Origin: Dicyema japonicum | Taxonomy: Eukaryota; Dicyemida; Rhombozoa; Dicyemidae | Direction: 5' to 3' | DNA length: 64,000 nt | NCBI GenBank assembly: GCA_011109175.1 | Contig: RDEW01000041.1 | Span: forward strand, 186,001-250,000 | Shown: positions 1 through 10,638 of the stretch, in pieces | How positions within the stretch are numbered: position 1 is the first letter of the stretch | Layout of the letters: each line of letters begins with the position of its first letter | The notes under the pieces: model-generated | The model's database searches: none | What the model was told of the DNA's origin: nothing | Seen by the model: the letters and a program-made list of their open reading frames with translations, nothing else | Program-made: the position numbers and the translations under genes

Positions 1-19
1 CAATTTAATGGGCCTAGGT

Positions 20-420
20 CAGAGCTTTTCAAAAAATAATTCTCGCAGCACACTAATCGTAAAAAAATAATCCACGGCACACATTAAAAAAAAAAAAATT
101 AAATTTTAAGATGTGTAAAACTAAGTACAAAAATTGGTAATTTAATGCCCAAATTTTTATTAATAAAAAATGAATTCTTAATTATTATTGTTTTTGCATA
201 TATCATCAATATCAGGTCGAATGGTTGACAAAAGCACTCTCATTTCAGCACAAATCGGACGAGAAACAGTATTATCTGACAAAGGTATCTTCATTATTTT
301 TTGTTCATATTTATGACCAAACATAGTCGAGCTAATACGACAAGCAGGGAGTTTTGTTTTGTTTTTTTGTTTTGCTATCACTTCTGAGATCATGAACATT
401 TCAATGATTCCTTTGTGTTT
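20..420 (-). mobile_element. hAT transposon, left end with transposase fragment
   Basis: Starting at 20, the sequence CAGAGCTTTTCAAA followed by TTCTCGCAGCACAC resembles the terminal inverted repeat and subterminal region of Charlie-type hAT elements. The minus-strand ORF at 178-399 contains KLPACRISSTMFG and KIPLSDNTVSRPI, which match the conserved 'A-C-K..L-G...KIPLS-NT-V-R-RI' block of hAT (GTF2IRD2/ZBED5-like) transposases. The catalytic and dimerisation regions are missing and I found no right terminal repeat, so the copy is truncated. The terminal repeat is imperfect, so the exact end is uncertain. Confidence 0.6.
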
Positions 421-1336
421 AAAAAAGTTTCACTGAACATCAGTCAGAGAAAGACCCAGAGTCACTCTACCCGTGGCTCTGAACAAGGATATTGATGGAA
501 TTAAAAGAAAACTTAAATGTGCAGAAGACCTAGAAGATCAGAGGGCTATGGAGACGCCTAGTGAAGGAAATTTCGAAACGTGTGGCCCAAACGGGACCTT
601 AGTTAATGCAACGTTCCTTGGTTCTGTGAAAGTGCTTTTACTAATAATTAATAATACGGATGGAAAATAGATTTCATGGCTCTTGATAGAACTATAGGGA
701 TCCGTGGCCATTCTTTAGTATTGACAACTCCGACAGACGAGTGTTAGGATCCGTTCGATTCTGTAAAAAACGTATAGTCTTTTCTTAAGTAGCTGATTTT
801 TTCTGACGACGACGCAGAGAGTAAATACCTCCATGAAACACAATTAAATTCTATAGAAGACACAATGGTTTTTCTGTATAATTTGCGTTTACAGTCTTTT
901 AATGAGTAAAGACACCCTGCACAATTGCCTGACGCCATTCAACTTATAGAGTCCTATCGTTATGATTTGGTTGGCATGCCTTATGATGGTCATATCAGGC
1001 CAAGGATTTCAGAGTTTTTGAAACCGCTATAGACACATATCCCAGGCGGACCTCAGGAGCATCATTGAGCCACGTGGATAGAGTAAATGTAGATTTTGAA
1101 AATGACAAACATTTTATTCCGTGAAATCCAATTCATCTTACGATCAAGGTATGCCTAAACAAAAGTAGAACATAATGTAATATCAGGTAACATGGTTGGT
1201 GTTCAACAATAGTGGGTGCTTAATGTTCAGGTCACCACGATAACATAAAAAATAACAGAAGGTAATGTTTCCATTACTTAAACTTCACCTTAGGCAGAAC
1301 TCTCATTTTATTTTGAGAAGTAAGAACAGTAATGAT
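421..1336. other. Unassigned stretch, no convincing gene
   Basis: A 65-codon open frame (473-670, GTG start) and a short lysine/glutamate-rich plus-strand stretch around 800-1010 are present, but neither resembles a family I know and stops interrupt the rest. It may be the remains of a transposable element; I see no splice pattern linking the pieces. Confidence 0.3.
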
Positions 1337-1586
1337 AATTAATTAATCCAAGGCATTGAAAGGGTTCTTGACTTCACGTTCTTTTCTTTTTGTTTTTGCG
1401 TGAGTTCCAGGAGACAATCCAGTTCTGCAGTGATGAAACACCAATGACGGCATCACTCATCAACCAAAAAGCATCATAGATGCCTGAAACCTTCAACCGA
1501 ATAAACAACAGCGAGATTCGAACCGGAGACCTCGTGATTTGGTCCGGAACTTAATACACTGAGCCACAAGATCACCGCAGATGGCC
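1337..1586 (-). repeat. tRNA-derived SINE, family 1 copy A
   Basis: Read on the minus strand this unit begins with a tRNA-like head: an A box (TGGCTCAGTG) and, about 40 bases on, a B box (GGTTCGAATC). A central segment with CCGTCATTGGTG and ATCACTGCAGAACTGGATT follows, then a tail ending CAATGCCTTGGATTAATTAA. Nearly the same unit lies at 26930-27168, and the central segment also occurs at 8115-8400 and 41240-41552 behind different tails. A Pol III head, a short non-coding body and dispersed copies define a SINE. The head is too diverged to fold as a working tRNA. Confidence 0.8.
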
Positions 1587-1728
1587 AAAAAATTATTTAT
1601 TATTGATACAAAATCAAATTTGTTATAAAATCTTTATAATAGTGAATTTCTAAATATATTTTAATATATATTTAAATAAATGGAAATTTAAAATATAATT
1701 AATACAATTGCGTTTATCATTTCTAGTG

Positions 1729-2349
1729 ATGCATAATTTCGTAAACCGAGTCAACAATCTTTTTACCATTTTTATATACACCAGTCTATCTTGTTGTTTT
1801 GTGTACTTTATTACTTTACATAACATTGATTTTAAGACGAACACTGATTTTAAAGTTCAGAATATCAAATTGTAAATTCACTGATAATTTAGAATTAACA
1901 AAGTGTATTGGAGTGATTTTGTTAAACTTAGTTTTGACATAAAAACAGGTTTTTGCTGTTTTGATTGTAGACTTTACTGATTTGTTCAGTCATTGGAACA
2001 TGAAACAAGTATTTGTGTTTCTCGTTGTCGAGTATGAAACACCACAACATGTTCTGCTTATATTTACTTTAAGGAGTTGAATGAGTTCACTATTTGGGAT
2101 CAAATAATTACTAGAAAAGACTCTCCCATCATTGATTTGTCGCAAATAAACTCAAATATGAGCTGTGGGATAACTTTGCTGATCTCAAGTTGATATATCT
2201 CGACTAATTCATAGAGGCATACCTTTTAATGTGTCTCTGCGGTGGGAGGCATTCCCATTTACTGGATTAGGTCTCTATTTTGAGAATTCAAAGAAATTAG
2301 AGTCGTTTTTCCCACCATAATATCAACCAAACGAGATTACAATATATGA
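1729..2349 (+). CDS. SPCS3: Signal peptidase complex subunit 3 (SPC22/23)
   Basis: Encodes the non-catalytic SPC22/23 subunit of the ER signal peptidase complex, an ER membrane protein that supports cleavage of signal peptides. The N terminus (MHNFVNRVNNLFTIF) aligns with the SPCS3 start and is followed by a single membrane anchor; KVYWSDFVKLSFDI, NMKQVFVFLVVEYET, FTIWDQIITRKDSP and FNVSLRWEAFP match successive conserved blocks. Five mini-introns are needed: 1872-1892, 1949-1970, 2051-2073, 2189-2214 and 2271-2293, all GT...AG. Spliced length is about 168 residues, close to the 180 of vertebrates. One base is missing near 2155-2160, inside an A run (TCAAATATGAG needs one more A); without it the frame breaks after exon 4 begins. 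The ATG at 1729 is chosen because homology starts there. I am confident of identity; whether the break is an assembly error or a mutation is open. Confidence 0.88.
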
Positions 2350-2439
2350 TGACTTGTTTAATTGTTTTTGAGAGTTGGTGGCAACTATGTGTTTTTTATT
2401 TCTTATAAAGTCATATTACCTTCTCACAGATTGATGCAA

Positions 2440-3310
2440 CACTAGGAAGTCCGGTAATGCGAACGAATCTCCTCGCAACAGAGGCATACTTCACAGCCGG
2501 CGCGGTAGTTTGCTAGTAGAGTGTTGCTACAGAAGCATCTATATTCGAAGGAGTCCTCCGGACAAGCGCACGTACAAGTTCAACTTCTACAGGTTTTTAG
2601 TGAGGACTTTTTGCATGATTGGGGAACTTTTTGAGTTGACGTCTGGGTAGAGTTCATCATAGAAACTGATGTTCTGTGTCAAAGCTATTACCGAATGGGG
2701 TTTCATAGGGATCTCCTATCAACCTATCCTATTCACCATTTGTAAGTGGAGAAACCCAAATCCTGCTTTCCAATGCTGACGACATTGTGGTGGTATCGAG
2801 GGATGAGAATATATCAAATGCTTCCAATAGAATGCAGGGTTGTTTGGACAATCTTAGTATTTGACAGATATCACTTACAGGCAAGTGAAGAAAAGTCAGC
2901 TTTGACTTTGTTCACAGCTAACAGAAAGCTTAGAGACTGTGTTATCACCCTAGATGGAAAAATAATCCCTCAGAAAAAAGACCCATAAAATCTTGGTTTA
3001 ACTTTTTCCCCGCATGTCGAGAATGTGATAGCATTTGCGCGAAGAAGCTTATATTTAAAGGCTCTTTTATGGGTCTTCATGGCCTCATGTTCTTTGTCGA
3101 CAATAAATTGAAGCGACAGTGAGTTATTCTTTTGTCTGCCCAAAAAGTCTCCAACGAGAGCTTATTGTACAGTCCTTTCCGCGAGATCTTGGATGGCCAG
3201 GACATTTCAGTTATGTTTCTTAGATGATTTATGTGAAACGAGTCTAGTCTCTCCAATTCCTCTTTTGAGGTGCCCTAGGTCCCAGAGTTGTATGGAGGAG
3301 ATAAAACTAA
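2440..3310 (+). mobile_element. Non-LTR reverse transcriptase fragment
   Basis: Plus-strand pieces of reverse transcriptase with frame breaks: LLPNGVS.GSP near 2685-2720 and a NADDIVVVSRDE catalytic block near 2770-2810 (Y of YADD replaced by N). This is followed by the typical thumb region, in which a leucine-rich stretch precedes LTFSPHVENV-like residues. The ORF at 2746-2988 is partly a shadow frame. No intact 5' or 3' end is visible. Confidence 0.65.
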
Positions 3311-3388
3311 TTTTATTTTAGAAAGATAAAACTAATTTTATTTTTTATATTAGAATTATAATCAATTTAAATAGCAAACGTGCGAGGA

Positions 3389-3976
3389 ATGGTTTGGTGT
3401 GATGATTACAATGTCCTAAATGCTTACCTAATCGATAAAAGCTACATCCAAGGATATCAGTTATCCTCTGCAGATTTCGCTTGTTTTAAATTCATTGAAT
3501 AACGCTGTACCTCCCAGTGAATTTACATACGCTCTTCGTTGGTATAATCACGTCAATGCCCTTTCCTACAGAATGACTGAACCTGAACTCAACCCTGATG
3601 GAATAAATCCTGACAATTTCAGTCCCAAGTCAGAGAAACCGGATAAGAAAGGTATTAATCGATATCACCTTCCAGTGGTTAAAGTTGAGAGATCCATGTT
3701 GACATAGATATCAAAGGTTGGGATTATGATAGTGACACAAATGCCATGGACGAATTAGTGCGTGGTATTAACATTGAAGGTGTCGAGTGGGGGATAAGTT
3801 TGATAAAATTTAATATTATAGGCAGTAGACAATATGGTCCTTCTGGTAACTCATATTTAAGCATTCCATGTGTTGTGACTGAGTTTGTAGATACTGATGA
3901 GATAATCTCTCAAATTGAGGGAAACGAGGATTTGATCCAGTGTGCGGAAATCACTTCATTCCAGAAATATAGTTGA
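3389..3976 (+). CDS. EEF1B: Translation elongation factor eEF1B (beta/delta), frame-broken and intronless
   Basis: eEF1B is the guanine-nucleotide exchange subunit that recharges eEF1A with GTP during translation elongation. The N-terminal GST-like region is visible (DYNVLNAYLIDKSYIQGY, then SEFTYALRWYNHV), followed by a linker less acidic than usual and the C-terminal GEF domain (DIKGWDYDSDTNAMDELVR, GVEWGISLIKFN, IPCVVTEFVDTDEI) to a normal stop. Two single-base breaks occur: near 3490 in an AAA run (one base too many) and near 3695 (one base too few). They cancel over the whole length. Unlike nearly all neighbours, I find no mini-intron. That fits either an intron-poor real gene with two assembly indels or a retrocopy that has begun to decay. 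The start is the ATG at 3389, giving MVWCDDYNVLN, which resembles the family N terminus. Confidence 0.8.
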
Positions 3977-4319
3977 GTTACTTTCCTCTAATAACATTTT
4001 CTGTTTTGAATTGGATTGTTTTAGTCTTGTCGATTTATTAACCCAAGAACAACATAGTTAATTAAATTAAGTGATCTCGACACCCGGCATCCTCTCTTTG
4101 TCTGCATCTTCTTGAGTGGGATGATTTTTAGTATAAAAATTGGAAAGGGGTGATGTATATAGGATGTAGATGATTTTTCGTGTCGAGTAGGTTGGAATTG
4201 AGCCGAATTTGAATCTTGTGAAGGTGTCTTGGTAGACTTTCTGATGTATTTAAATCTTGACCGTGAGACCTCACTAATAGGTCATCAGCATATAGCAATA
4301 ATTCCTAAAACCGCAGCAG
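3977..4319. other. Spacer downstream of eEF1B
   Basis: AT-rich sequence holding probable 3' untranslated DNA of the eEF1B-like gene; a pyrimidine-rich stretch near 4090-4110 has no recognisable function. No ORF or repeat recognised. Confidence 0.3.
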
Positions 4320-5040
4320 CATCACATTAATGATCCTGGCATGCTCCAAAGAGATTTCAGTTTGGCACGCTGATCCTCTCTCGAGCTCACGCAACTAGCA
4401 TTGGTCGTGTAACTGTCCCTCGTAATCGCAACGGAACATTCTGTTTTTCCGTATTAAAGATTCGCATTAGAGAATGGGACTGTCCAGAAATCCATCACTT
4501 TGTAATTTTGGAAGCCCTTTTTTTGGCTTCGATTTTCATGCAATTTGTCCAAAAGATGCGGGTCCCATAAAGCACATGCATGTGAGATGCTTGGCTCGAC
4601 GTACTCTTGTATATTGTGTTAAAGACTGGATGACTTCCTGCTTTTCATTCTCCCGAAATGCTGTTCAAAACGTTTGACTTCTCAGATTTGATAATCACGT
4701 TCTCGACATCCTGTGAAAATCACTTTAACATGTCGAATGTGACTCCAGAATTTTCTGGTGTTTTCTAGAAGGGATTTCCGCATCATCCACTTTTAGGTCC
4801 ACCGTCCGTCTGCTTAATCTTTGATTTTCGGGCTAATTGATAGGAGGTTGTCTCTAACCAAACGTTAATGCGGTCCAGGTGAAATCTTGATGCTGCAACC
4901 TGAATATCTTATAACGTGAGGCCAGAACAATGTCGTCTGCATAAGTTACATAAGTCATTCTCGTTTTCTGGAATGGGAAGATCGGCCTTAAATAGGTTGA
5001 ACAATAAAGGGGATAGGGCTGATCCTTGGGGGACGTTTAT
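4320..5040 (-). mobile_element. Jockey-group non-LTR retrotransposon, RT C-terminal part
   Basis: On the minus strand, NVPQGSALSPLLFNLF (about 5015-5060) is the RT motif before the catalytic YADD block; downstream GVTFDM...FSQDVENVI and SISHACALWDPH match the thumb and connection of jockey-group elements. Frames are broken repeatedly. Another element's 3' end abuts it at about 5040-5060. Confidence 0.65.
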
Positions 5041-5800
5041 TTTAATTTTAATAACCCCGGGAACACAGAGAAAGAAAGACAAAAGAGTCAAACAGTTAGG
5101 TGATCCCAGTCCTCGCAATCAATTGTGCCATTCGACGTCTGTGATCTTCCATCGTCCCCACTATTTTCCGGAAGAGCCTTCTCTCGTCTTGCAGAGGAAT
5201 CCGATCGGGGAGGGGAATTTCTTATCCAATCGGTTTTCTCTTGCCATGGAAAGGATCAGGCGAAGCGGATTTCCATTTTCCTCACAGACGCGAAGAAATC
5301 CGGAACCACGACTACGGATCTTAGCTTCCATGAGTAGTGGGTCGACTGTTGATCCATTACGTGGGCAAAGCATACTGATTGTTTTCTGGTGTATCGAGTT
5401 GATTCTTTGGACCATAGACTCCGATAGCGCAAATCTTTATGCAACTGAGGCATACTCAACGGGACGTTGTAAATAAAAATAGAAAAAGCAAAAAATAACA
5501 AAAAAATCAGGTTACCTTTAAAAAATATAACTTTTTTCATTAAAAATCTAATATTTAATATTTTTTCTCGTACAAATAAAAGGAATGAGATGAAATCCTT
5601 TGTGAGGAGCCTAAATACACTTGGAAGGTCCGCGGAAATCCCCGTCGCACATGTCTGAATGTAGTGTTTGGTGATAATTCTGGGTCCTGGCTCAATGCCT
5701 TCCCGGTACGGGCAGTCGGTACTCTGTTTGAAGAGAAGTACTACACCCGCTGACACGCAGATGGAGTTCCGGGAGATTCCCTCGTCACACCATATTAAAC
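5041..5800 (-). mobile_element. Jockey-group element, 3' end inserted in another RT
   Basis: Minus-strand residues DFFASVRKMEIRFA and NRLDKKFPSPIGFLCK closely match the C-terminal region of the element at 62400-64000 (KENRLAKKFPSPIGFLCK). It ends with GLGSPN and a 3' untranslated tail TTTGTCTTTCTTTCTC...CCCGGGGTTATTA, the same layout as the tails at 18030-18090 and 63970-64000. An AT-rich insertion around 5475-5590 interrupts the coding part. The 3' end lies next to NVPQG of a different RT, so it probably landed inside that copy. Confidence 0.65.
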
Positions 5801-6290
5801 GCGACTGTCATGAAAGTTATCGAAGACTCCGGGTTTACTGCCTTCTGGAACCCGTTGGTTGGTCTTGACAAAGGTGATGACGTAACAACCATGCCATGGA
5901 GCCGAGAAGGTGTCTTGTTGGGATTCAACATGCACAGACATTTTCTCTAATGGGAATTTGATTAATTCATCGTTGCACACGAGTTCCGCAGCGAGCACTG
6001 CTGAATATATGAAAAGGAGGAAGTACCACGGCATCGTGAACAGGTTCGTTTCCAGCTGATCTCCATTGAGACATCTTGCGTTATTGACCCGAGCACGTCT
6101 TATTTCATCAGGTTAATTGGACGGCTTGCGGGAAAGCAGAAGGGTGAACCTTGAATGACGCAATAGAACGTTGGGTTCGCGATTATGAGAGATAACTCCC
6201 ATTGCGTGCTCAATGTCTGCAGGCCATAATGGAGACCTGTCATAGCAACTTTACATTAAGTTAATAAATGTTTTCTTTTAAAAAAAAGTT
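5801..6290. other. Unassigned, transposon-like remnants
   Basis: A 79-codon minus-strand frame (5795-6034) starts with a hydrophobic segment but has no family match I can name. GC content is higher than in the true spacers, which suggests decayed element sequence. Nothing else recognised. Confidence 0.25.
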
Positions 6291-7300
6291 GAAAAATAAG
6301 ATTGTTTTTTTCCTGTGGTGAAGAACTTTTTTGGTGCTAATAATGACGGGATTGTGGTCGGAAGATAATCCATAATATACCGTCCAAGGTTTTGAGACCA
6401 GAAGGTAACGTCCGGGGTGTTTGACGATTCATTTTCCTTGTAAGGAGTCATAGTGTCCTTCCTAGGATTGTTGAGGAGAGTCAGAGAGGTGAACTAGTTT
6501 ATTAAGGACAGCCCTCTTGATTCTACTGTCTGTAATTTAACCAAGGCGTGTGTTTGACGTTTAAGTCTCAACACAGTATTGGGTTTTCGTGGTTGTTTAG
6601 CTTTGATAGGTTTAGCAAGAAAATGAAGGGGGGACGAAAATATTTTTAACATTGAAAGCTCTAATTCCTCCTGTAATGAAAGTTCCAGATATTTCTGTAG
6701 TCCCATCGTTTATTAGTGATTTTAGTTTGTGTCAGTTTAAGGTCCCACTTCAACGCTGATAAGTGGAAGGCTACCGCCTAAGAAAGCTTCTCCCTCCAAC
6801 AACTGTGCCTGATCAAATCGAACTCTTCCGTTGTATCTCAGTGACACACAATAAAACCCGTCTCCTAAAAGTAGTCGAGTCAATCGTAACTTGATTGCTG
6901 TCATTCCTGTCATGGAATCATATTCTGCGCGTCCAAAAAGATTTCAAGATTTAGTTATTCAGCAGGCGACTAGATCAACCCACGTGTTATCCAGTTAAGG
7001 TTTCTCCGAAGAGATAACATTGTAAATTGCCAAACTTTGTGAATGAAAGAATCTTAGTTTTTGCGAAGGGCTTTTTCATTACCAATATGGACTAAACCTG
7101 GGAACTTCTGTCATTGGTAGTACGTTCTTGTTAGTCACCGGTATTCTTCACTTGAAAGTAATGGGGTAAGTAATTCCTCCCGAATCCCCCGAAAATTTTC
7201 CAGGAACCGAGATTGGCGGATTTGAGAGATACTGTACATTCCATTGATGTAGCCTTGCTACCCATAATGATATCTTATTTATTTAAGAAACTTCAAGGCC
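6291..7300 (-). mobile_element. Non-LTR element, APE endonuclease fragment
   Basis: The minus-strand frame around 6330-6370 reads GLSSDHNPVIIS, the SDH motif that closes the apurinic-like endonuclease (APE) domain of non-LTR elements. DTMTPYKENESSNTPDVTFW just upstream is the usual preceding strand/loop. The basic, proline-rich frame 6494-6706 belongs to the same remnant. No RT is attached downstream, so the copy is truncated. Confidence 0.55.
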
Positions 7301-7499
7301 ACTAAAAATAAGGCTGCAAAGTATCTTGGTGTCACGTGTTCCACTCAAACTGGCAAATAAACTAATGAAAAATTATGTCAGTAACGTTTTTTAATAAAAA
7401 ATAACCCTTACCCCTTCCATGCTCGAACCAGTCGGTTTTTGGAGGAGTGACGGGAAAAGACCAAATGGATGACCATCTTGCCATTTGAAGTAAGGAAAC

Positions 7500-7815
7500 C
7501 TCTCGTCTGGGACATCACAGACACGTTTGCCAAGGCAACCTACTCAAGAGTTCCTCTGGAGCCTGTTCTGCCGCTGAGAAGACATAGAGGTTGAAAGGGG
7601 AAAGTAAGGGTCCTTCCCAATAATTTTTGTTTATTTCACTCGCAGTTGAGACGATTGGATCTTTTGAGCCTGGAATTCTTGAGTCGTCTCGGAATCGGAT
7701 TTCTACACGACCAAGAGATCCCCATGAGCGCTGCTGGTTATTTGATTGAATCTCGCTCGCCATCCTGAGAGGAATTGTCACGCGGTCAGGGCGGCCGCTA
7801 TATGACCATTTGCTC
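7500..7815 (+). mobile_element. 3' coding end of a non-LTR element
   Basis: In the plus sense this carries residues ending ALL(V/A)I.LNLARHPERNCHAV in shifted frames, a C-terminal block that also ends the elements at 14650-15900 and 30590-31460 (minus) and appears at 38380-38465 and within 56772-56848 (plus). The long minus frame 7515-7817 is its antisense shadow. It is a solitary 3' fragment. Confidence 0.5.
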
Positions 7816-8114
7816 ACTTTTCCCCGTAATTGTTAAATATTTCCTATGTGAGATTTTGAATAAATTATACTAAAAATATTAACTATGGATTTGATTTTTA
7901 GTTTTTTTAATATTAGGACACTAAATTGGTCTCCATATAAGCACTTTTGAAGGGGGTTCTCAGATATATTTTAATTTACAAAATCAATACAATACGACAT
8001 ACACGTGCCTTTCAAAACTGGACATTAAAATTAAAAAAATTAAAACCAAAATTTCTTTAGTTTTCTATTTTAAATTTATAATTATAAAATACAAAAAATA
8101 AAGTTATATTTATC
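7816..8114. other. AT-rich spacer
   Basis: Strongly AT-rich DNA with runs of A and T; no gene or repeat recognised. Confidence 0.4.
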
Positions 8115-8400
8115 CTCACTGAGGTGGCATTGTTCACTTGGTGGAAGGTTCCACCCATCTACGATGCTAATAGGGTTTGACGAGTGACCCCGTCATCAGT
8201 GGATACTCACTGCGGAACTGGATTGTCTAGAAAGGACCCACACACAGGAAAAAAAAGAAGTGAAGATCATTCCTTGGTTCTACGATTAGTTAAAATTAAC
8301 TGTTCTTTAATAAAGTGTGTGTCCTGCCTATGCGGAGCTATAAATATTATGGCTCTCGTGAAAAGGCTGTTATCATCATTATTATCCTCACTGACATAAT
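8115..8400 (+). repeat. SINE family 2, copy A (head degenerate)
   Basis: The plus strand carries the shared central domain (CCCCGTCATCAGTG, then TCACTGCGGAACTGGATT) followed by a family-2 tail with CATTCCTTGGTTCT, CGATTAGTTA and AATAAAGTGTG. The tail and body match the minus-strand unit at 41240-41552 over most of the length. The expected tRNA-like head is too worn to show A and B boxes. The ORFs at 8184-8399 and 8267-8470 are chance frames inside the repeat. Confidence 0.7.
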
Positions 8401-9212
8401 GACACGATAGCAATCGAGAGCAAGAGTCATTGGGTTTCATGGACGTCAATGAGGGTTGCCAGCGTTTCATTCTTTAATGTCGATAATAAAATTAAAGTTT
8501 GAGTAATTCAAAAAGTCGCAAGGACAAGGAAAAAGTATATGAATGTTCTGAATTGTGAAATAAATGATTAAATTAGAAATTTGTATTAGACAGCTGTCAT
8601 TTTTCTTGCAAATTTCAATTTTTGTCATTTTTGACATTAACACATTACCACGTGAATTGAGTTAATTTAGCAATAATATTTAATTTGTAGTTATGTGATC
8701 AGATCTGTCTAGTAAATATAAATTTATTTGATAACAAAAGTCGAGAATACCAGTAAATCATGAGAATGCAATAAACCATTGAACAGCTTTGACTGCTTGA
8801 GAGTTTCAATTTGATCGACAATGCTGTTTACACTCACTTGAACAAAAATTCAATAATTTTCATAAAAATCACTAAATTAAAACCAATAAACTAAACCTTG
8901 TATTTGTAAAATCCCTTAGCTAACGAGGGACTCATGATAGCCTGACATTATGGCAATTCTAAAATTTGGGTCGAATGGCTGTTCAATATTTAATGCAAAC
9001 AGCGGTGTGACGTAGCGCAGAGTGGGATTATTTAAGTTCAATGTCGTTGAATAACAATACAGAGTGGGACTAGAGTGCCTAAAGTGTTGACGAAACGATC
9101 AAATCATGTCGGCAAGTTCTCGAAATGTATTTGATCCCAGCACAAACAGATTTATTAATGATACTCAGATCAATCAGTATAACTATCCCATGTCAGTTTC
9201 TCAAAATAATGA
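8401..9212. other. AT-rich non-coding DNA upstream of the NK2 gene
   Basis: No coding frame. It contains the likely promoter and 5' untranslated region of the homeobox gene, plus an alternative upstream ATG (9106) whose frame (MSASSRNVFDPS...) would join the homeobox frame if one base were inserted near 9222. No TATA box stands out from the AT background. Confidence 0.4.
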
Positions 9213-9829
9213 ATGTTCGTCCACAATTATTATTCTCCATTTATTAACAATAATAACTACCATGAGCTGACTTCACAATATTATGGACAAACGCTAAATA
9301 ATCTGTACAGTCAGAACTACTTCACTGATCAGTGGACTTGTAATAATATTCATGTATTTAGATAACTATCCTCGTGATTTCATAAACTATTCAAACTATG
9401 CTGGACTTCAGAGTTACCCAGATTGCTCATCAATTATAAATTATAATGAATCGTTGAAGCATATTTATTCGGATGGGGGACCCAAACGGAAGAGAAGGAA
9501 TTTATTCACTCCTTCGCAAAACACAGAGTTGGAAAATCGATTCAAATTTCAAAAATATTTATCTGCCCCGGAGAGGGAACAGTTAGCTCGAAGCATCAAT
9601 TTGACATCAACCCAAGTAAAGATTTGGTTTCAAAATCATCGTTACAAATACAAAAAAATGATGCAAGAAAAGGCAAAAAATGCTCAATTCAGTGACTCTC
9701 CTAAAAATTGTGGTATCATTAAATCTAATCTTAGGGGATGAAGAGTCCAGCCACCATAGTCCCATTAAAAAAGAAAACTCTGAGCATTTCCTAGATGATA
9801 AAAGATATGAAAAATGGAATTATTTATGA
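9213..9829 (+). CDS. NKX2: NK2-class homeodomain transcription factor
   Basis: A DNA-binding patterning factor of the NK2 class. The homeodomain is complete: [38 protein letters not shown], then [15 protein letters not shown]. Tyrosine at homeodomain position 54 (QNHRYK) and the YLSAPERE helix are diagnostic of NK2. The N-terminal part is rich in Asn, Tyr, Ser and Gln with no named motif. Two 22-bp introns are required: 9340-9361 and 9713-9734; the second joins the frame to an acidic C terminus ([10 protein letters not shown]...) ending at 9829. Spliced length is 190 residues from the ATG at 9213. A start at 9106 is possible if a base is missing from the C run near 9222; its Ser/Asn/Gln-rich frame resembles the rest of the N terminus. 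Which NK2 subgroup it belongs to cannot be decided by eye. Confidence 0.92.
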
Positions 9830-10057
9830 GTTAATATTTCCTGACAAATAATAAATGATTTTACCATTTATTTGTTGTTAAGCGGAAATAGGACTAATTA
9901 GTCTAATAAACGAGTATTGTCAAGAATACCCAGATCAGATAGGGATTTGAACTAATAATTTAGAAAACATGTTATTTTGTAGAGTAACAATGTATATTTG
10001 TGTTTCAAGTGCACTTGTATACCACCAACCGATTTTATAATTAAATCATTAATAATG

Positions 10058-10475
10058 TTAGATTCTTGTTATATTTGAACTCTTCTTTGGAAAGTATTTT
10101 CGGGGATCGCTTTTGTCGATTTTTTTCTAAAATATTTTTACTGGTCAACCAATGGTTCAGATATCCATCCAATCTCCTGAGATTCCGTCTCAGGTTTCAA
10201 ATATTTTTTGGTAGGTTCTTCATTGGCTCGTCGGATTTGATGAAGAAATTCGTCTTATCATAAAGCAACACATTTACTATCGGTCTTTAAGTTCTCGTGA
10301 TTATTCCACGAATTTGGTTTCTCAGTGAAGGCGTGCACTACAACTGAAAAAAATCACCACTTCGTCTGAACGGATTGATACCGTACTGGTCGTGTAATTT
10401 CATGGTTTTATTTTCCTTTAAAATGGTCTCAATTAACCTCGCATTCAATGCTACATAATCGACTTGGTTTGCCAT
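10058..10475 (-). CDS. CFAP144: Cilia- and flagella-associated protein 144 (FAM183)
   Basis: FAM183/CFAP144 is a small axonemal protein, reported as a microtubule inner protein of motile cilia. Removing three GT...AG introns (10338-10360, 23 bp; 10254-10271, 18 bp; 10127-10149, 23 bp) yields a 117-residue protein. Its segments [35 protein letters not shown] and [14 protein letters not shown] align in order with FAM183 (DHVHQARLIEKIL, INPLSKVHVLTRKPTSW, QTEGQEIGWDSEPLV). The spliced length is an exact multiple of three. The 18-bp intron is one of the shortest here. The gene lies between NK2 (opposite strand, 228 bp away) and the MCT-like gene on the same strand. Cilia fit an animal with a ciliated outer layer. 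Confidence 0.9.
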
Positions 10476-10638
10476 AAGGTTACCAGGGAAACTAATATTT
10501 TTTTATAAAACTTGCTAAATTATGGAATTGCTGATTTAAAATAAAGACAAATTTTAAAATACGAGTCATCTATTTATGACCTTTGAATTCTTTTGGTGAG
10601 GTAGTTAGGAAGACTCCACAAAACGGATACCTTACAGA

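Noticed and set aside
1500-1586. tRNA gene suggested by A and B boxes
   Set aside because: The segment does not fold into an acceptor stem and a near copy with the same 3' body exists at 26930-27168, so it is the head of a SINE.
4916-5476. 186-codon plus-strand ORF
   Set aside because: Antisense shadow of the minus-strand retroelement C terminus; its residues have no domain and the minus frame has clear RT/C-terminal motifs.
9352-9741. Homeobox ORF taken as a complete gene with its own ATG and stop
   Set aside because: The ATG at 9352 lies in a 22-bp intron and the stop at 9741 lies just beyond another intron (9713-9734); splicing gives a longer, better-formed protein.
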